Shown one piece after another: positions 8,040 through 16,559 of a stretch of DNA of 34,906 nucleotides. The notes below the pieces were generated by a model. That model saw only the letters and a list, made by a program, of their open reading frames with translations. It was not told the origin of the DNA and searched no databases. Origin of the DNA: Schleiferiaceae bacterium (lineage in GTDB: Bacteria; Bacteroidota; Bacteroidia; Flavobacteriales; Schleiferiaceae). Position numbers and translations under genes: made by a program. Positions within the stretch are counted from its first letter, which is position 1. Each line of letters begins with the position of its first letter. The stretch covers positions 1 through 34,906 of the forward strand of contig JAQWXR010000049.1 of the NCBI GenBank assembly GCA_029254375.1, in the 5' to 3' direction.

Positions 8040-9014
8040 TTAAAACGCTGGATTGATGTGTCCCCCGATCGAATACTTGGGCTTCTTGCTAGATTGACGC
8101 ACCATCAGTTCAGCGAGCAAGCCCGTCACAAATAATTGGGTGCCCAATATCATGGTGGTCAAGAAGATAAAAAACCAAGGGTCTTCCGTTACCAAGCCTG
8201 GACGCAAACCTTGAGCTATGTGATACAGCTTTAGCCCTCCCATGCTCGCCAATGCGAGACCTGAGGCGACAAACATGAGGATTCCCCAGGTGCCAAAGAA
8301 GTGCATTGGTCGGCGTTGAAAACGGCTCACCATGGCCAGTGTAATGAGATCTAAGAGACCGTTAACGAAACGATTCATTCCAAACTTTGTACTTCCGTAC
8401 TTGCGGGCTTGGTGCTGGACAACCTGCTCCCCAATGTTGGCGTAGCCCGCCATCTTGGCCAAAACGGGCACATAACGGTGCATTTCTCCTTGAACCTCAA
8501 CCGCTTGAGCCACTTCCAATTTATATGCTTTTAGTCCACAATTGAAGTCGTGCAGATGAATTCCTGACATCTTACGCGCAGCCCAATTAAAAAGTTTGGT
8601 CGGCAGTGTTTTAGACATTGGATCGAAGCGCTTCTTTTTCCAGCCGCTAATGAGGTCGAACCCATCTTCACGTATACCCTTGAACAAGGCGGGAATTTCT
8701 TCCGGTGAATCCTGTAGATCCGCATCCATCGTGATCACAACCTCGCCTTGGGCTTGTTGAAAGCCTACATGAAGGGCTGCGGATTTACCATGATTTCTCC
8801 GAAAACGCGTGCCGCGCACGGTAGAAAAAGTGCCTGCTAAGCCCTCAATAACTTCCCATGATTGATCTGTGGAGCCATCATTGATGTAAATGATTTCATA
8901 CGTCAAGCCCTCCGCCTTGCACACGCGATCAATCCAAGAGGTGAGCTCAGGCAAGGATTCCGCCTCATTGAACAGCGGAACGACTATAGAAAGATCAAAC
9001 GGAAACTTATTCAA
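8040..9014 (-). CDS. GT2 polyprenyl-phosphate glycosyltransferase (DPM1/GtrB-like)
   Basis: The 324-residue protein has DLSIVVPLFNEAESL at its N-terminus, NDGSTDQS near residue 46, and MDADLQDSPEEI near residue 96, the signature of dolichyl/undecaprenyl-phosphate sugar transferases. Two C-terminal membrane segments (about 240-265 and 280-310) match the GtrB/DPM1-like layout. It should charge undecaprenyl phosphate with a hexose at the cytoplasmic face, a donor that GT39-type enzymes such as the one at 32-1369 can use; that pairing is inference. It starts at TTG 9014 and overlaps the DUF4199 gene by 8 nt, which suggests translational coupling. Confidence 0.88.
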   Translation of the reverse strand: MNKFPFDLSIVVPLFNEAESLPELTSWIDRVCKAEGLTYEIIYINDGSTDQSWEVIEGLAGTFSTVRGTRFRRNHGKSAALHVGFQQAQGEVVITMDADLQDSPEEIPALFKGIREDGFDLISGWKKKRFDPMSKTLPTKLFNWAARKMSGIHLHDFNCGLKAYKLEVAQAVEVQGEMHRYVPVLAKMAGYANIGEQVVQHQARKYGSTKFGMNRFVNGLLDLITLAMVSRFQRRPMHFFGTWGILMFVASGLALASMGGLKLYHIAQGLRPGLVTEDPWFFIFLTTMILGTQLFVTGLLAELMVRQSSKKPKYSIGGHINPAF

Positions 9015-9561
9015 ACTCGGGGCGGTTTTTCTTCGTTACAGCCGCTACTACTAATGCGATGAGCGCAAAAAAGGCGATACCCATACCCCCCCCTTTGAGC
9101 TGCCCCGTGAATGTTTTGGTCAACATTGCTTGTTCGATAATCTTATCATGAAGATCGTCCGTGCTGGCCACGCCCATAAATTTCATAACCCCATCCAATT
9201 GTTCTTCCGGCATTTCTAACATCATGTCGTACTGGCGCTCACCATTGCGTCCAGCTAATTCGCCATCAATTACGTTGTAAAAGGTCAAGTTAAATGCTAG
9301 ACCCATGAGGGTCGCCAAGATAAATGGAAGCATAAAGGCTGAAAAAGCCTCACGAAACGTGGCGAAACCACCGTTCTGTTTTTTGAATTGAAGAACCCCA
9401 AGGACAAACAGAACAAGAGTAGCAAACAAGACGGCCATACCGCCCCATTGTGAGGTGAACATGGTTTCATCAATGATGTAAACCGTTAAAACGTATAAAA
9501 CACTCAGAAGCGTGCTTAGAATTCCAAATTGGACAGTGATTTTCTTTAACAATGGACTCAT
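9007..9561 (-). CDS. DUF4199 domain-containing membrane protein
   Basis: This 184-residue protein has four predicted membrane segments at about residues 12-30, 38-57, 74-96 and 155-174, with FKKQNGGFATFREAFSAFMLPF between the second and third, split here by the GGF/FREAF motifs that mark DUF4199. The family is restricted mainly to Bacteroidota and has no known function. It often lies directly before a GT2 glycosyltransferase, as here, so a role in lipid-linked sugar handling is plausible but unproven. The start is ATG. The gap to the upstream endonuclease gene is 18 nt. Confidence 0.85.
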   Translation of the reverse strand: MSPLLKKITVQFGILSTLLSVLYVLTVYIIDETMFTSQWGGMAVLFATLVLFVLGVLQFKKQNGGFATFREAFSAFMLPFILATLMGLAFNLTFYNVIDGELAGRNGERQYDMMLEMPEEQLDGVMKFMGVASTDDLHDKIIEQAMLTKTFTGQLKGGGMGIAFFALIALVVAAVTKKNRPEFE

Positions 9562-9579
9562 AGTTTCTTTTCAAAGAGG

Positions 9580-11190
9580 TTAATTGGGTAGAACAAATTT
9601 AACCATTTGCTCTTGGCCTTGATGCAGACAACTGAGCCAACCTTGTTTAGGGGTATGAATCGTCCAAATGAATGGCTCGTCACTCGTAGCCGTTTTTTGT
9701 GCTATGAGGCGCCCTGAAAAATCTAATAGTTCGAGTAAATCCCCTTCCTGAGCACCATGAATTTGCAATCCCCAAGGTACTGGCCATATCTCAAGCTTAG
9801 AATGCTTCTGAACTTCTGCGATACCAATCGTTGCGACCGAAACAATCGGCACAGTCACGTTAGGGAAATTGGGGTGGGATGTCGAGAATGTCAGTGTTTC
9901 GCCCACATAGGACAGCCCTGAATTGTAATCAACTTCTATCTCAATGAATCCGCCAGCAGGACACGTCGTGGATCCTGACCAATTTGACTCATCGCTCAAG
10001 CTTGAACTAGATAGCTGAACATTGGAAAAGACCAATGGAATATTCCCATCATTCACTACAATCAAACGACGCGTCCGAGTTCCTGGGTTGCTCAAATTGC
10101 TATAGTTACGAAGATGCAGACTGTCCTCCGTCAAATAAAAACTTGGCGCGGCCGTCGCGGAGGTAGGGCCAATCAGCGTGCTTATCCTTTCAAGAAATTG
10201 AGGGTAATCGACGTATGGATTGCGGTTATTCTGGAGCGCATAAATCCCGTCATTGCGGTACCTGTCCAAACTATCCGGATGGTAGGATTTATGCCAAGCA
10301 TAAAGTGTAGGTTCTTGAGGCAAATAAAAGCCTGAATAATCCCCATAGCGCGTTACGAAGTAAAGCATGGCACGAGCGCAATCACCTTTGTGGGCGTCCC
10401 TAGGCTCAAATACCCCGCTTAAACGTTTACTCCCTCCTTGTGTCCAAGCAGGTGTTCCAGTAATAATGCCAAAAGGATTATTACTCCGCTGGGTATTGGC
10501 CATGGCGTCCGATGGAAATAAATGGTGAATATCACTCACCATCGGCGCTGCGCTACTAAAAAAGCTCTGCGGGAAGGTGTGTTCACAGTTGAAGTTATTT
10601 GAATTCGCCCCCGCACGGGTATTGAAGGTGGCCGTACGACCGGTGTAAACACATTCCACATCCCCTCCATGATTATCCAATGTGGCATACATATTATCGC
10701 GTGCCACGGTGTACGACAGGGAGGACTGATTAGCGGATAAGGTGTTCGTCAAAGCCAAGCGCAATGGGCCTTCCGATAAGTTTTGGGTGCCTGCGTAGTA
10801 GGGCATACTGTAGCTGCCATCCGCTTCAAACTCCAATCCAAAGGCCCCCAATTCGTGACTTGTCGTCAAAACAATTGGCAGCAAATGCTCCACATTGTGC
10901 ACAGGCGTAAAACATACCGAAAGCATGGATGAATCACCCGGAGCAATCGACCAATTTGTCAACTGCAGATCCAAGAGCGTATCGTCAAAGAATGATGCGG
11001 ATCGAATAGACTCAATGTCAAGAACTTCCGCAGTCAAATTGTGCAACCAGACAATGGATGAATCGCGTTGCAATTCTGTCACAGTACCTCGACTCAGGCT
11101 TGTTGTACTGAGAATTTGTCCGGAGAGTTCGGTCGTCGACAAAGTGAGGACCGCGATGCCAAGCATCTGAAGGGTAAATCTTAATTTCAT
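9580..11190 (-). CDS. Secreted endonuclease I family nuclease with T9SS-type C-terminal domain
   Basis: The 536-residue protein has a signal peptide (MKLRF then a hydrophobic stretch ending near SGQ). Residues about 170-340 form an EndA/NucM endonuclease I domain: NCEHTFPQS with the catalytic histidine, SDIHHLFPSDAMANTQRSNN with metal-site residues, and GDCARAMLYFVTRYGD. The N-terminal 130 residues and the region 360-460 look like beta-sandwich accessory domains. The last 70 residues (LEIWPVPWGLQIHG, LLELLDFSGRLI) resemble a T9SS type A sorting domain. It is thus probably exported through T9SS to degrade extracellular DNA. I chose ATG 11190; ATG 11196 (MPMKLRF) is equally possible. An open frame extends farther upstream but would cross the SRP RNA. 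Confidence 0.88.
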   Translation of the reverse strand: MKLRFTLQMLGIAVLTLSTTELSGQILSTTSLSRGTVTELQRDSSIVWLHNLTAEVLDIESIRSASFFDDTLLDLQLTNWSIAPGDSSMLSVCFTPVHNVEHLLPIVLTTSHELGAFGLEFEADGSYSMPYYAGTQNLSEGPLRLALTNTLSANQSSLSYTVARDNMYATLDNHGGDVECVYTGRTATFNTRAGANSNNFNCEHTFPQSFFSSAAPMVSDIHHLFPSDAMANTQRSNNPFGIITGTPAWTQGGSKRLSGVFEPRDAHKGDCARAMLYFVTRYGDYSGFYLPQEPTLYAWHKSYHPDSLDRYRNDGIYALQNNRNPYVDYPQFLERISTLIGPTSATAAPSFYLTEDSLHLRNYSNLSNPGTRTRRLIVVNDGNIPLVFSNVQLSSSSLSDESNWSGSTTCPAGGFIEIEVDYNSGLSYVGETLTFSTSHPNFPNVTVPIVSVATIGIAEVQKHSKLEIWPVPWGLQIHGAQEGDLLELLDFSGRLIAQKTATSDEPFIWTIHTPKQGWLSCLHQGQEQMVKFVLPN

Positions 11191-11214
11191 GGGCATAGTC
11201 TTACAAAGGTCGAC

Positions 11215-11222
11215 TATCTTTG
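11215..11222 (+). promoter_or_regulatory. Bacteroidota -7 element for SRP RNA
   Basis: TATCTTTG is an exact match to TAnnTTTG. It ends 5 nt before the predicted SRP RNA 5' end at about 11228. A weaker element on the minus strand (GACCTTTG, 11204-11211) could drive the divergent endonuclease gene. Confidence 0.75.
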
Positions 11223-11227
11223 CACTC

Positions 11228-11328
11228 GGGCAAGGATCAAACAACCAGCTCCTGATGAATCCCCCAGGACGGAAACGTAGCAAGGGTAGTTGGTCGTAGC
11301 GGTGTGATTTGACTCCTTGCCTTTTTTT
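11228..11328 (+). ncRNA. ffs: Small signal recognition particle RNA (4.5S type)
   Basis: The apical part contains CAGGACGGAAACGTAGCAAGG (11265-11285, split at the GGAA tetraloop and the AGCA bulge), the conserved Ffh-binding helix 8 core seen in Bacteroidota SRP RNAs. The ends pair to make the long helix: GGCAAGGA TCAAA at 11229-11241 with TTTGA C TCCTTGCC at 11308-11321, one base bulged. A run of T at 11322-11328 follows the closing helix and gives an intrinsic terminator. With Ffh protein it directs membrane proteins to FtsY. It is transcribed from the promoter just upstream and converges on the E1 gene. Confidence 0.92.
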
Positions 11329-11345
11329 CAAATCCCACCTTTTCT

Positions 11346-13673
11346 TTAGCGCGCGATAACCTCGAGGATTTGATCTACTATGTCCTCCACGCTCGGTTTC
11401 GAAAAATAATCCCCATCGCTTCCATATGCCGGTCGATGTGCCTTTGCTGAGAGCGTTGCAGGAGCGGCATCCAAATGTCGAAATCCTCCTTGTTCTTCTA
11501 TGATTTTTTGCAAAAGATAGGCCGAGGCTCCCCCATCCACATCTTCATCGACGATGAGCAGTCGGTTCGTCTTTCGCACTGACTGAACACTCCGTCCAGA
11601 CAAATCAAATGGCAACAGGGTTTGCGCATCAATAATTTCTACTTCGACATCCAGTTTTGATAATCTTTCCGCGGCTTCGATGGCCATTCGGCACATCGAT
11701 CCATAGGTGACTAACGTAATGTCAGAACCCTCGCGAAGAAGCTCTGCCTGGCCCAGCGGCACAGTGAACTCGGCCAAGTTTGTGGGCAAAGCCTCTTTGA
11801 GACGGTAGCCGTTGAGGCATTCAATCACAAGAGCTGGCTCATCGGCTTGGAGCAATGTGTTGTACATCCCGGCGGCTTGAGTCATGTTTCTCGGAACACA
11901 GATATACATCCCCCTCAAAGAGCCTAAAATCAGGCCCATCGGCGATCCGGAATGCCAGATTCCTTCCAAACGATGCCCTCGTGTGCGAACAATCAGCGGG
12001 GCTTTTTGGCCTCCGGCCGATCGCCAACGTACTGTAGCACAATCGTCACTCAGAATCTCCAAAGCATAAAGAAGGTAGTCCAAGTATTGGATTTCAGCGA
12101 TCGGACGCAAGCCACGCATGGCCATGCCTATGCCCTGGCCCGCGATCGTTGCCTCTCGAATGCCGGTATCGAATACGCGCGTTTCGCCAAAGGCCTCTTG
12201 CATGCCTTCTAAACCTTGATTAACGTCACCAATCGTTCCGACATCCTCGCCAAAAATTAAAGTTTCTGGATACCGATGAAATAATGCATGAAAATTATCC
12301 CGGAGCACCACTCGACCATCAACAGAGGGCGCACCTACTTCGTATAAGGGTGCCACGGTCGGCACCGCCAAGGCTGTTCCAGAGTGCAGCTGGGCACTAT
12401 AGGCCTCAGCACCTCGTTCCTGCTGACTTTCAATCCAGGCTTGAATCGAATGAACATCTTTTCCCATCACCCGAGCTTGCGTAACCGCTTGCCGCACCAT
12501 CGATAGCGAATCTCTCCACATCGCTGTTTTGTCCGAACGCAAGCGTTGAGCTTCGGTATTTTGTCCTAAAACATCTAGCCAGTCTGCCGCCTGATCTCGA
12601 ATGACATGAAGCGGTTCTGAATACGCAGTAAATGCGGATTGCATGGCTTGCTTTGCTTCTTCTTTGGCTTGTGTCTCAATTTGATCCAGGTCATTGCCCG
12701 ATAGCAATGAATGCGATTCAATAAATTGGCGGAATTGAGTAATGCAATCATATTCTAACTCCCAAGCCAATCGCTCAGGACTTTTGTATCGCTCATGAGA
12801 TCCCGATGTAGAATGCCCTTGAGGCTGGGTCATTTGTTGAATGTGAAGCAGCACCGGGACATGTTCTTCGCGCGCTACGCGCTCAGCCTTTTCAAATGCG
12901 GCTACTAAGGCAGGATAATCCCATCCATTGGCGACAAGGATATCAAAACCCGGTTCCGTGGTTTGACCTTTTTTATCTATTTGGCGCTGAAATCCAGCCA
13001 AGGCCTTGGAAATACTCTGCTTGAGAGTTTGGTACTTCGCATGAACTGAAATCCCATAATCATCATCCCAAACACACATGACCATGGGGATTTGCATCAC
13101 CCCGGCTGCATTCATCGCCTCCCAAAAATGGCCTTCCGATGAAGACGCATTGCCAATGGTGCCCCAGGCTACTTCCGAGCCGGCGCGACTGAAACCGTTA
13201 TCTATGCCTAGCTCTTTGTAGACTTTAGAAGCTTGAGCCAATCCCAAGAGACGAGGCATCTGCCCACCCGTAGGAGATATATCTGCGGAAGAGTTTTTCT
13301 GATTCACGAGTGATTTCCAATCACCGTTCGCGTCCAACGAGCGTGTGGCAAAATGCCCATTCATTTGACGTCCACCACTCGAGGGCTCCCGCTCCAAAGA
13401 AGTATCCGCATACAGGGAGGCAAAAAACTGGGTTGGGCTCAACGCCCCAATGGCGATCATAAACGTTTGATCGCGGTAATAACCGCTGCGGAAATCCCCT
13501 TCACGAAATACTTTGGCCCATGCAAGCTGAGCAAGCTCTTTACCATCTCCGAAAATGCCAAACTTGGCCTTTCCTGTCAGGACTTCTTTTCGCCCAAGAA
13601 GGCTACATTCCCGACTTAATACGGCGAGTCGATAATCTTCTTGTATGGAATGAATGAAATCTGGGTTGTGCAT
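11346..13673 (-). CDS. Fused alpha/beta E1 component of 2-oxo acid dehydrogenase
   Basis: This 775-residue protein joins both E1 subunits. The alpha half has a thiamine-diphosphate site at about residues 171-210 (GTIGNASSSEGHFWEAMN, then VWDDDYGIS), and the beta half begins near residue 445 with LIFGEDVG, then ATIAGQGIGMAMRGLRPIAE and IVRTRG. Such fused E1 proteins are common in Bacteroidota and decarboxylate branched-chain 2-oxo acids or pyruvate, passing the acyl group to a lipoyl E2. No E2 is adjacent; a lipoamide dehydrogenase lies at 25584-26969. I chose ATG 13673 (MHNPDFIHSI) because a -7 element lies 5 nt before it and overlaps the longer reading frame's extra N-terminus. Confidence 0.9.
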   Translation of the reverse strand: MHNPDFIHSIQEDYRLAVLSRECSLLGRKEVLTGKAKFGIFGDGKELAQLAWAKVFREGDFRSGYYRDQTFMIAIGALSPTQFFASLYADTSLEREPSSGGRQMNGHFATRSLDANGDWKSLVNQKNSSADISPTGGQMPRLLGLAQASKVYKELGIDNGFSRAGSEVAWGTIGNASSSEGHFWEAMNAAGVMQIPMVMCVWDDDYGISVHAKYQTLKQSISKALAGFQRQIDKKGQTTEPGFDILVANGWDYPALVAAFEKAERVAREEHVPVLLHIQQMTQPQGHSTSGSHERYKSPERLAWELEYDCITQFRQFIESHSLLSGNDLDQIETQAKEEAKQAMQSAFTAYSEPLHVIRDQAADWLDVLGQNTEAQRLRSDKTAMWRDSLSMVRQAVTQARVMGKDVHSIQAWIESQQERGAEAYSAQLHSGTALAVPTVAPLYEVGAPSVDGRVVLRDNFHALFHRYPETLIFGEDVGTIGDVNQGLEGMQEAFGETRVFDTGIREATIAGQGIGMAMRGLRPIAEIQYLDYLLYALEILSDDCATVRWRSAGGQKAPLIVRTRGHRLEGIWHSGSPMGLILGSLRGMYICVPRNMTQAAGMYNTLLQADEPALVIECLNGYRLKEALPTNLAEFTVPLGQAELLREGSDITLVTYGSMCRMAIEAAERLSKLDVEVEIIDAQTLLPFDLSGRSVQSVRKTNRLLIVDEDVDGGASAYLLQKIIEEQGGFRHLDAAPATLSAKAHRPAYGSDGDYFSKPSVEDIVDQILEVIAR

Positions 13674-13678
13674 GTTTA

Positions 13679-13686
13679 CAAAAATA
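13679..13686 (-). promoter_or_regulatory. Bacteroidota -7 element for the E1 gene
   Basis: The minus strand reads TATTTTTG, an exact TAnnTTTG match, followed by TAAAC and the ATG at 13673. The spacing implies a leaderless or near-leaderless mRNA. Confidence 0.65.
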
Positions 13687-13729
13687 GGGTGACCTTTGTT
13701 CTTGAATCCTATTAAACCACATTCACCCA

Positions 13730-14386
13730 ATGAAATTCTTTATCGACACCGCCAATTTGGCAGAAATTCAAGAGGCCCAGGACATGGGCATCTTAGACGG
13801 CGTGACCACCAACCCCTCTTTGATGGCCAAAGAAGGGATCGCGGGAACAGACCGCGTCATGGCGCACTACAAGGCTATCTGCGACATCGTCGATGGAGAC
13901 GTAAGTGCCGAAGTGATTTCGACAGATTTTGAAGGCATGGTCCGCGAAGGGGAGCTTTTGGCCGCCCTGGATCCAAAAATCGTGGTAAAGATTCCGATGA
14001 TTAAAGAAGGTGTCAAAGCCATCCGCTATTTTTCTGATCAAGGGATCAAGACCAATTGCACCTTGATTTTCTCAGCAGGTCAAGCCCTTTTGGCCGCCAA
14101 AGCAGGAGCCACCTATGTGTCCCCATTCATTGGCCGCTTGGACGATATTTCGACCGATGGCATGGCATTGATCGAGTCGATTCGTCTGATTTTTGATAAT
14201 TACGGTTTCGAAACCGAAATTTTAGCCGCTTCAGTGCGCCATTCAATGCACATCATTCAATGTGCCGAGATTGGTGCCGATGTGATGACTGGCCCTTTGA
14301 GTGCCATTCATGCCCTCCTCAAGCACCCTTTGACTGACATTGGCTTGGAAAAGTTCTTGGCAGATCATAAGAAGGCGAATAGCTGA
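13730..14386 (+). CDS. tal: Transaldolase (TalC/fructose-6-phosphate aldolase subfamily)
   Basis: The 218-residue protein is the short TalC-type form. It begins [10 protein letters not shown], has TTNPSL near residue 26, the Schiff-base lysine in VVKIPM near residue 85, and SPFIGRLDD near 130. The phenylalanine in SPF occupies the position where true fructose-6-phosphate aldolases have tyrosine, so transaldolase activity in the pentose phosphate pathway is favoured. A weak -7-like GACCTTTG (13691-13698) lies 31 nt upstream of the ATG, nearly abutting the divergent E1 promoter. The stop codon TGA is the first three bases of a five-copy tandem repeat. Confidence 0.9.
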   Translation: MKFFIDTANLAEIQEAQDMGILDGVTTNPSLMAKEGIAGTDRVMAHYKAICDIVDGDVSAEVISTDFEGMVREGELLAALDPKIVVKIPMIKEGVKAIRYFSDQGIKTNCTLIFSAGQALLAAKAGATYVSPFIGRLDDISTDGMALIESIRLIFDNYGFETEILAASVRHSMHIIQCAEIGADVMTGPLSAIHALLKHPLTDIGLEKFLADHKKANS

Positions 14387-14423
14387 AGGGTTGAAGGGTT
14401 GAAGGGTTGAAGGGTTGAAGGGT
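14384..14423 (+). repeat. Five-copy 8-bp tandem repeat TGAAGGGT
   Basis: TGAAGGGT is repeated five times without a mismatch, then the sequence breaks to TCTGG. The first copy supplies the tal stop codon. The rest of the 133-bp gap up to 14519 shows only weak, short inverted repeats and no obvious gene. Confidence 0.97.
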
Positions 14424-14519
14424 TCTGGCCTATGGCCCTTTTACTTTCGAGGTAAACACTTTAGGCGTGGATCCAGGGTGTGCTCGGATAAAGGGTTTAT
14501 GCACAACAACACGAGCGCA

Positions 14520-15509
14520 CTAAAGTCCTTTCCGCTTCCACTTTCCGCTTGCGGTTATGGGCAAGGGCCCCTCCACGATGTGTTTGGGTCGTTGCCAAGA
14601 TTCCATTGTTTCGAAGACCCTGAGCACATCTTCTCGTTGGACATCAGATAACTCTTCTGAGTACCAAACGAGGGCTTCGCCCCAGCGATCATCATCGATA
14701 GAGCCCGCAAAGCCCATCGGATGTCCTGGCATCGCACGCGCCATGGCTCGATCCACATCTTCAGGAAAGATCTTCTTCCCTCCAGAAATAATCACCCCAT
14801 CCAATCGTCCAAGCCATTCAAACTCTGTATCACTCAAAATCTTTGCGGCATCCGCAGTCCGCATGTGGTGCACCCCGCGTTCAGGCGCATGAATACGGAG
14901 CGCTCCCTGATCTTCCGATACAGTCACGCCAGAGAGGCATTGGTAGCTTGACCCTCCACCCAGTTCACGGATGGCCACGTGGCTCAACGTTTCCGTCATG
15001 CCAAATCCATGGCTCAAACGAATGGAATGCCCTCTGGAGCGGTCCAAGAGCTGGCGCTCTTGTTCTGCGCCGAGTGGCGCGCCCCCGAGGAGAAGGCATC
15101 TCAAGCGGCTCCACGCGTCGGAGTCCAAGACCATAGCCTGTTGAGGAATAAGCGCCAAAAAGTCGAGTTGGCCCTCCCATTCTACTTCCCGCTGAACGGG
15201 TAAAATTTCACAGTGCATGCCTAGATGTAAGGCCCGCCATAGCATCAATCTCCCACCTGTGCTGTGCACATCCATCGCTAGAGCTGTGCGCATCCCAGGA
15301 ATGAGGCCAAAAGTGCGCGCCGTGGCTTCGATGCTCGCATTGACAAAAGTTCGGGATTGCATCCATGTTTTTGCTTGACCTGTGCTGCCGCTGGTCTGCA
15401 ACGCTAGCGTCATGGATCCCGAGCACCATAAATTGGCTTGTTCCAACACGGAATTTCGACGCCTCTCGTCACATCGAGGGTGAAAGGACAACATTCTTAG
15501 CGCATCCAT
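14520..15509 (-). CDS. menE: o-succinylbenzoate-CoA ligase
   Basis: MenE activates o-succinylbenzoate with ATP and CoA. The 329-residue protein carries the adenylate-forming signature LQTSGSTGQAKTW near residue 38-50, SHGFGMTETLSHVA in the middle, WLGRLDGVIISGGKKIFPED for the hinge, and a C-terminal ITASGKWKR whose lysine is the adenylation lysine. It is short for the family, with a reduced N-terminal lobe. I chose ATG 15509, which overlaps the end of menC by 13 nt; ATG 15494 is an alternative. It is the last gene of the men operon. Confidence 0.9.
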   Translation of the reverse strand: MDALRMLSFHPRCDERRRNSVLEQANLWCSGSMTLALQTSGSTGQAKTWMQSRTFVNASIEATARTFGLIPGMRTALAMDVHSTGGRLMLWRALHLGMHCEILPVQREVEWEGQLDFLALIPQQAMVLDSDAWSRLRCLLLGGAPLGAEQERQLLDRSRGHSIRLSHGFGMTETLSHVAIRELGGGSSYQCLSGVTVSEDQGALRIHAPERGVHHMRTADAAKILSDTEFEWLGRLDGVIISGGKKIFPEDVDRAMARAMPGHPMGFAGSIDDDRWGEALVWYSEELSDVQREDVLRVFETMESWQRPKHIVEGPLPITASGKWKRKGL

Positions 15510-16555
15510 AAGGCACCTGATCTTACTTCTGTACTTGAGGGGAGATTGTTCTGATAGAGACTTCCCGTTCCAAATCCCTGATAGCCTTGCAAATTTTCCA
15601 AACCCGAGGCCCACTGGGCAATAGCCGATAAGCCCACAGAGCCTTCAAGGGCTGAGGTTATCCACCAAGAGATATCACGTTTTTCAGCACGGAGAATCCA
15701 ATCTTCACAGCTTTTTGCGCCACCCAGGAGCGATGGTTTCAAGACGATATATTGCGGTTGAACCTCATCTAAGAGGCGGTCGCGTTCGTCTGCGGAGTGG
15801 ACGCCAATCAGACTTTCGTCTAAAGCAATCGGCACCGCGCCCTTCCGAGCTAGCATGGCTAAACCCTCCCGATCATGCGCTGGGCAAGGTTGCTCAATAG
15901 AATGAAGGCGATAAAGGGCCAAAGATTTCATGCGTTCAAGGGCCACGTCTGCAGTCCAGGCCCCATTCGCATCGACCCTTAGTTCGAGCTCGGCAGGACC
16001 TAGCGCGCGCATATCACTTAGTAAGGCACATTCTTGAGCAAAGTCCATGGCCCCTACCTTCATCTTGAGACATTCAAAGCCCGAATTCAGGTGTTGCTCC
16101 ATTTGTTCACTCTGGTAGCAATGGTCTCCCATCCAAAGCAAACCGTTGATAGGAATTCCAGCCTCCCCTCGGCAAAAGGGACTGTCAAAAAGTTGTTTGG
16201 CTACTCGACCGGCTTGATCGGCCGCCCATGACCAAAGGGCCTGTTCCAAGGCGAATACCAGGCTAGGCCAAGCCTCCCATTCTGTATAAAGCGCAGCAGG
16301 AATCCCCTCTTTTGCCCAGGCGGACCATTGAGCCCTGTCAAGCGATTGAATCTGTGCACAGAGTTGCTCAAGCGCATCCACATAATCTGGGCGGTCATCG
16401 ATGGATAAGCCTGGCAATAAACCGCATTCCCCTTGGCCACGAAAGCCTAATGCCTCCACTTCCAGAAAATAGCCGGGCTTCTGATGGAGTATACCTCGAG
16501 AAGTTCCAGCGGGGCGGATAAATTGATAGGTATAGGACCAAAAACGTGCCTTCAT
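15497..16555 (-). CDS. menC: o-succinylbenzoate synthase
   Basis: MenC dehydrates SHCHC to o-succinylbenzoate. The 352-residue enolase-superfamily protein shows the expected barrel residues: LKMKVGA (catalytic Lys-x-Lys) near 178, LRVDANGAW (metal Asp) near 208, SIEQPCPA (metal Glu) near 235, IALDESL (metal Asp) near 258, and IVLKPSLLGG (second catalytic Lys) near 282. The start follows the menA stop by 4 nt. Confidence 0.93.
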   Translation of the reverse strand: MKARFWSYTYQFIRPAGTSRGILHQKPGYFLEVEALGFRGQGECGLLPGLSIDDRPDYVDALEQLCAQIQSLDRAQWSAWAKEGIPAALYTEWEAWPSLVFALEQALWSWAADQAGRVAKQLFDSPFCRGEAGIPINGLLWMGDHCYQSEQMEQHLNSGFECLKMKVGAMDFAQECALLSDMRALGPAELELRVDANGAWTADVALERMKSLALYRLHSIEQPCPAHDREGLAMLARKGAVPIALDESLIGVHSADERDRLLDEVQPQYIVLKPSLLGGAKSCEDWILRAEKRDISWWITSALEGSVGLSAIAQWASGLENLQGYQGFGTGSLYQNNLPSSTEVRSGALWMR

Positions 16556-16559
16556 CCCC

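Noticed and set aside
14384-14423. Tandem repeat as a CRISPR array
   Set aside because: The unit is 8 bp, directly adjacent, with no spacers and no cas genes.
14424-14519. Weak hairpins (GGCC-TAT-GGCC and TTTAC/GTAAA) as a tal or menE terminator
   Set aside because: Stems are only 4-5 bp and lack a proper T-run.
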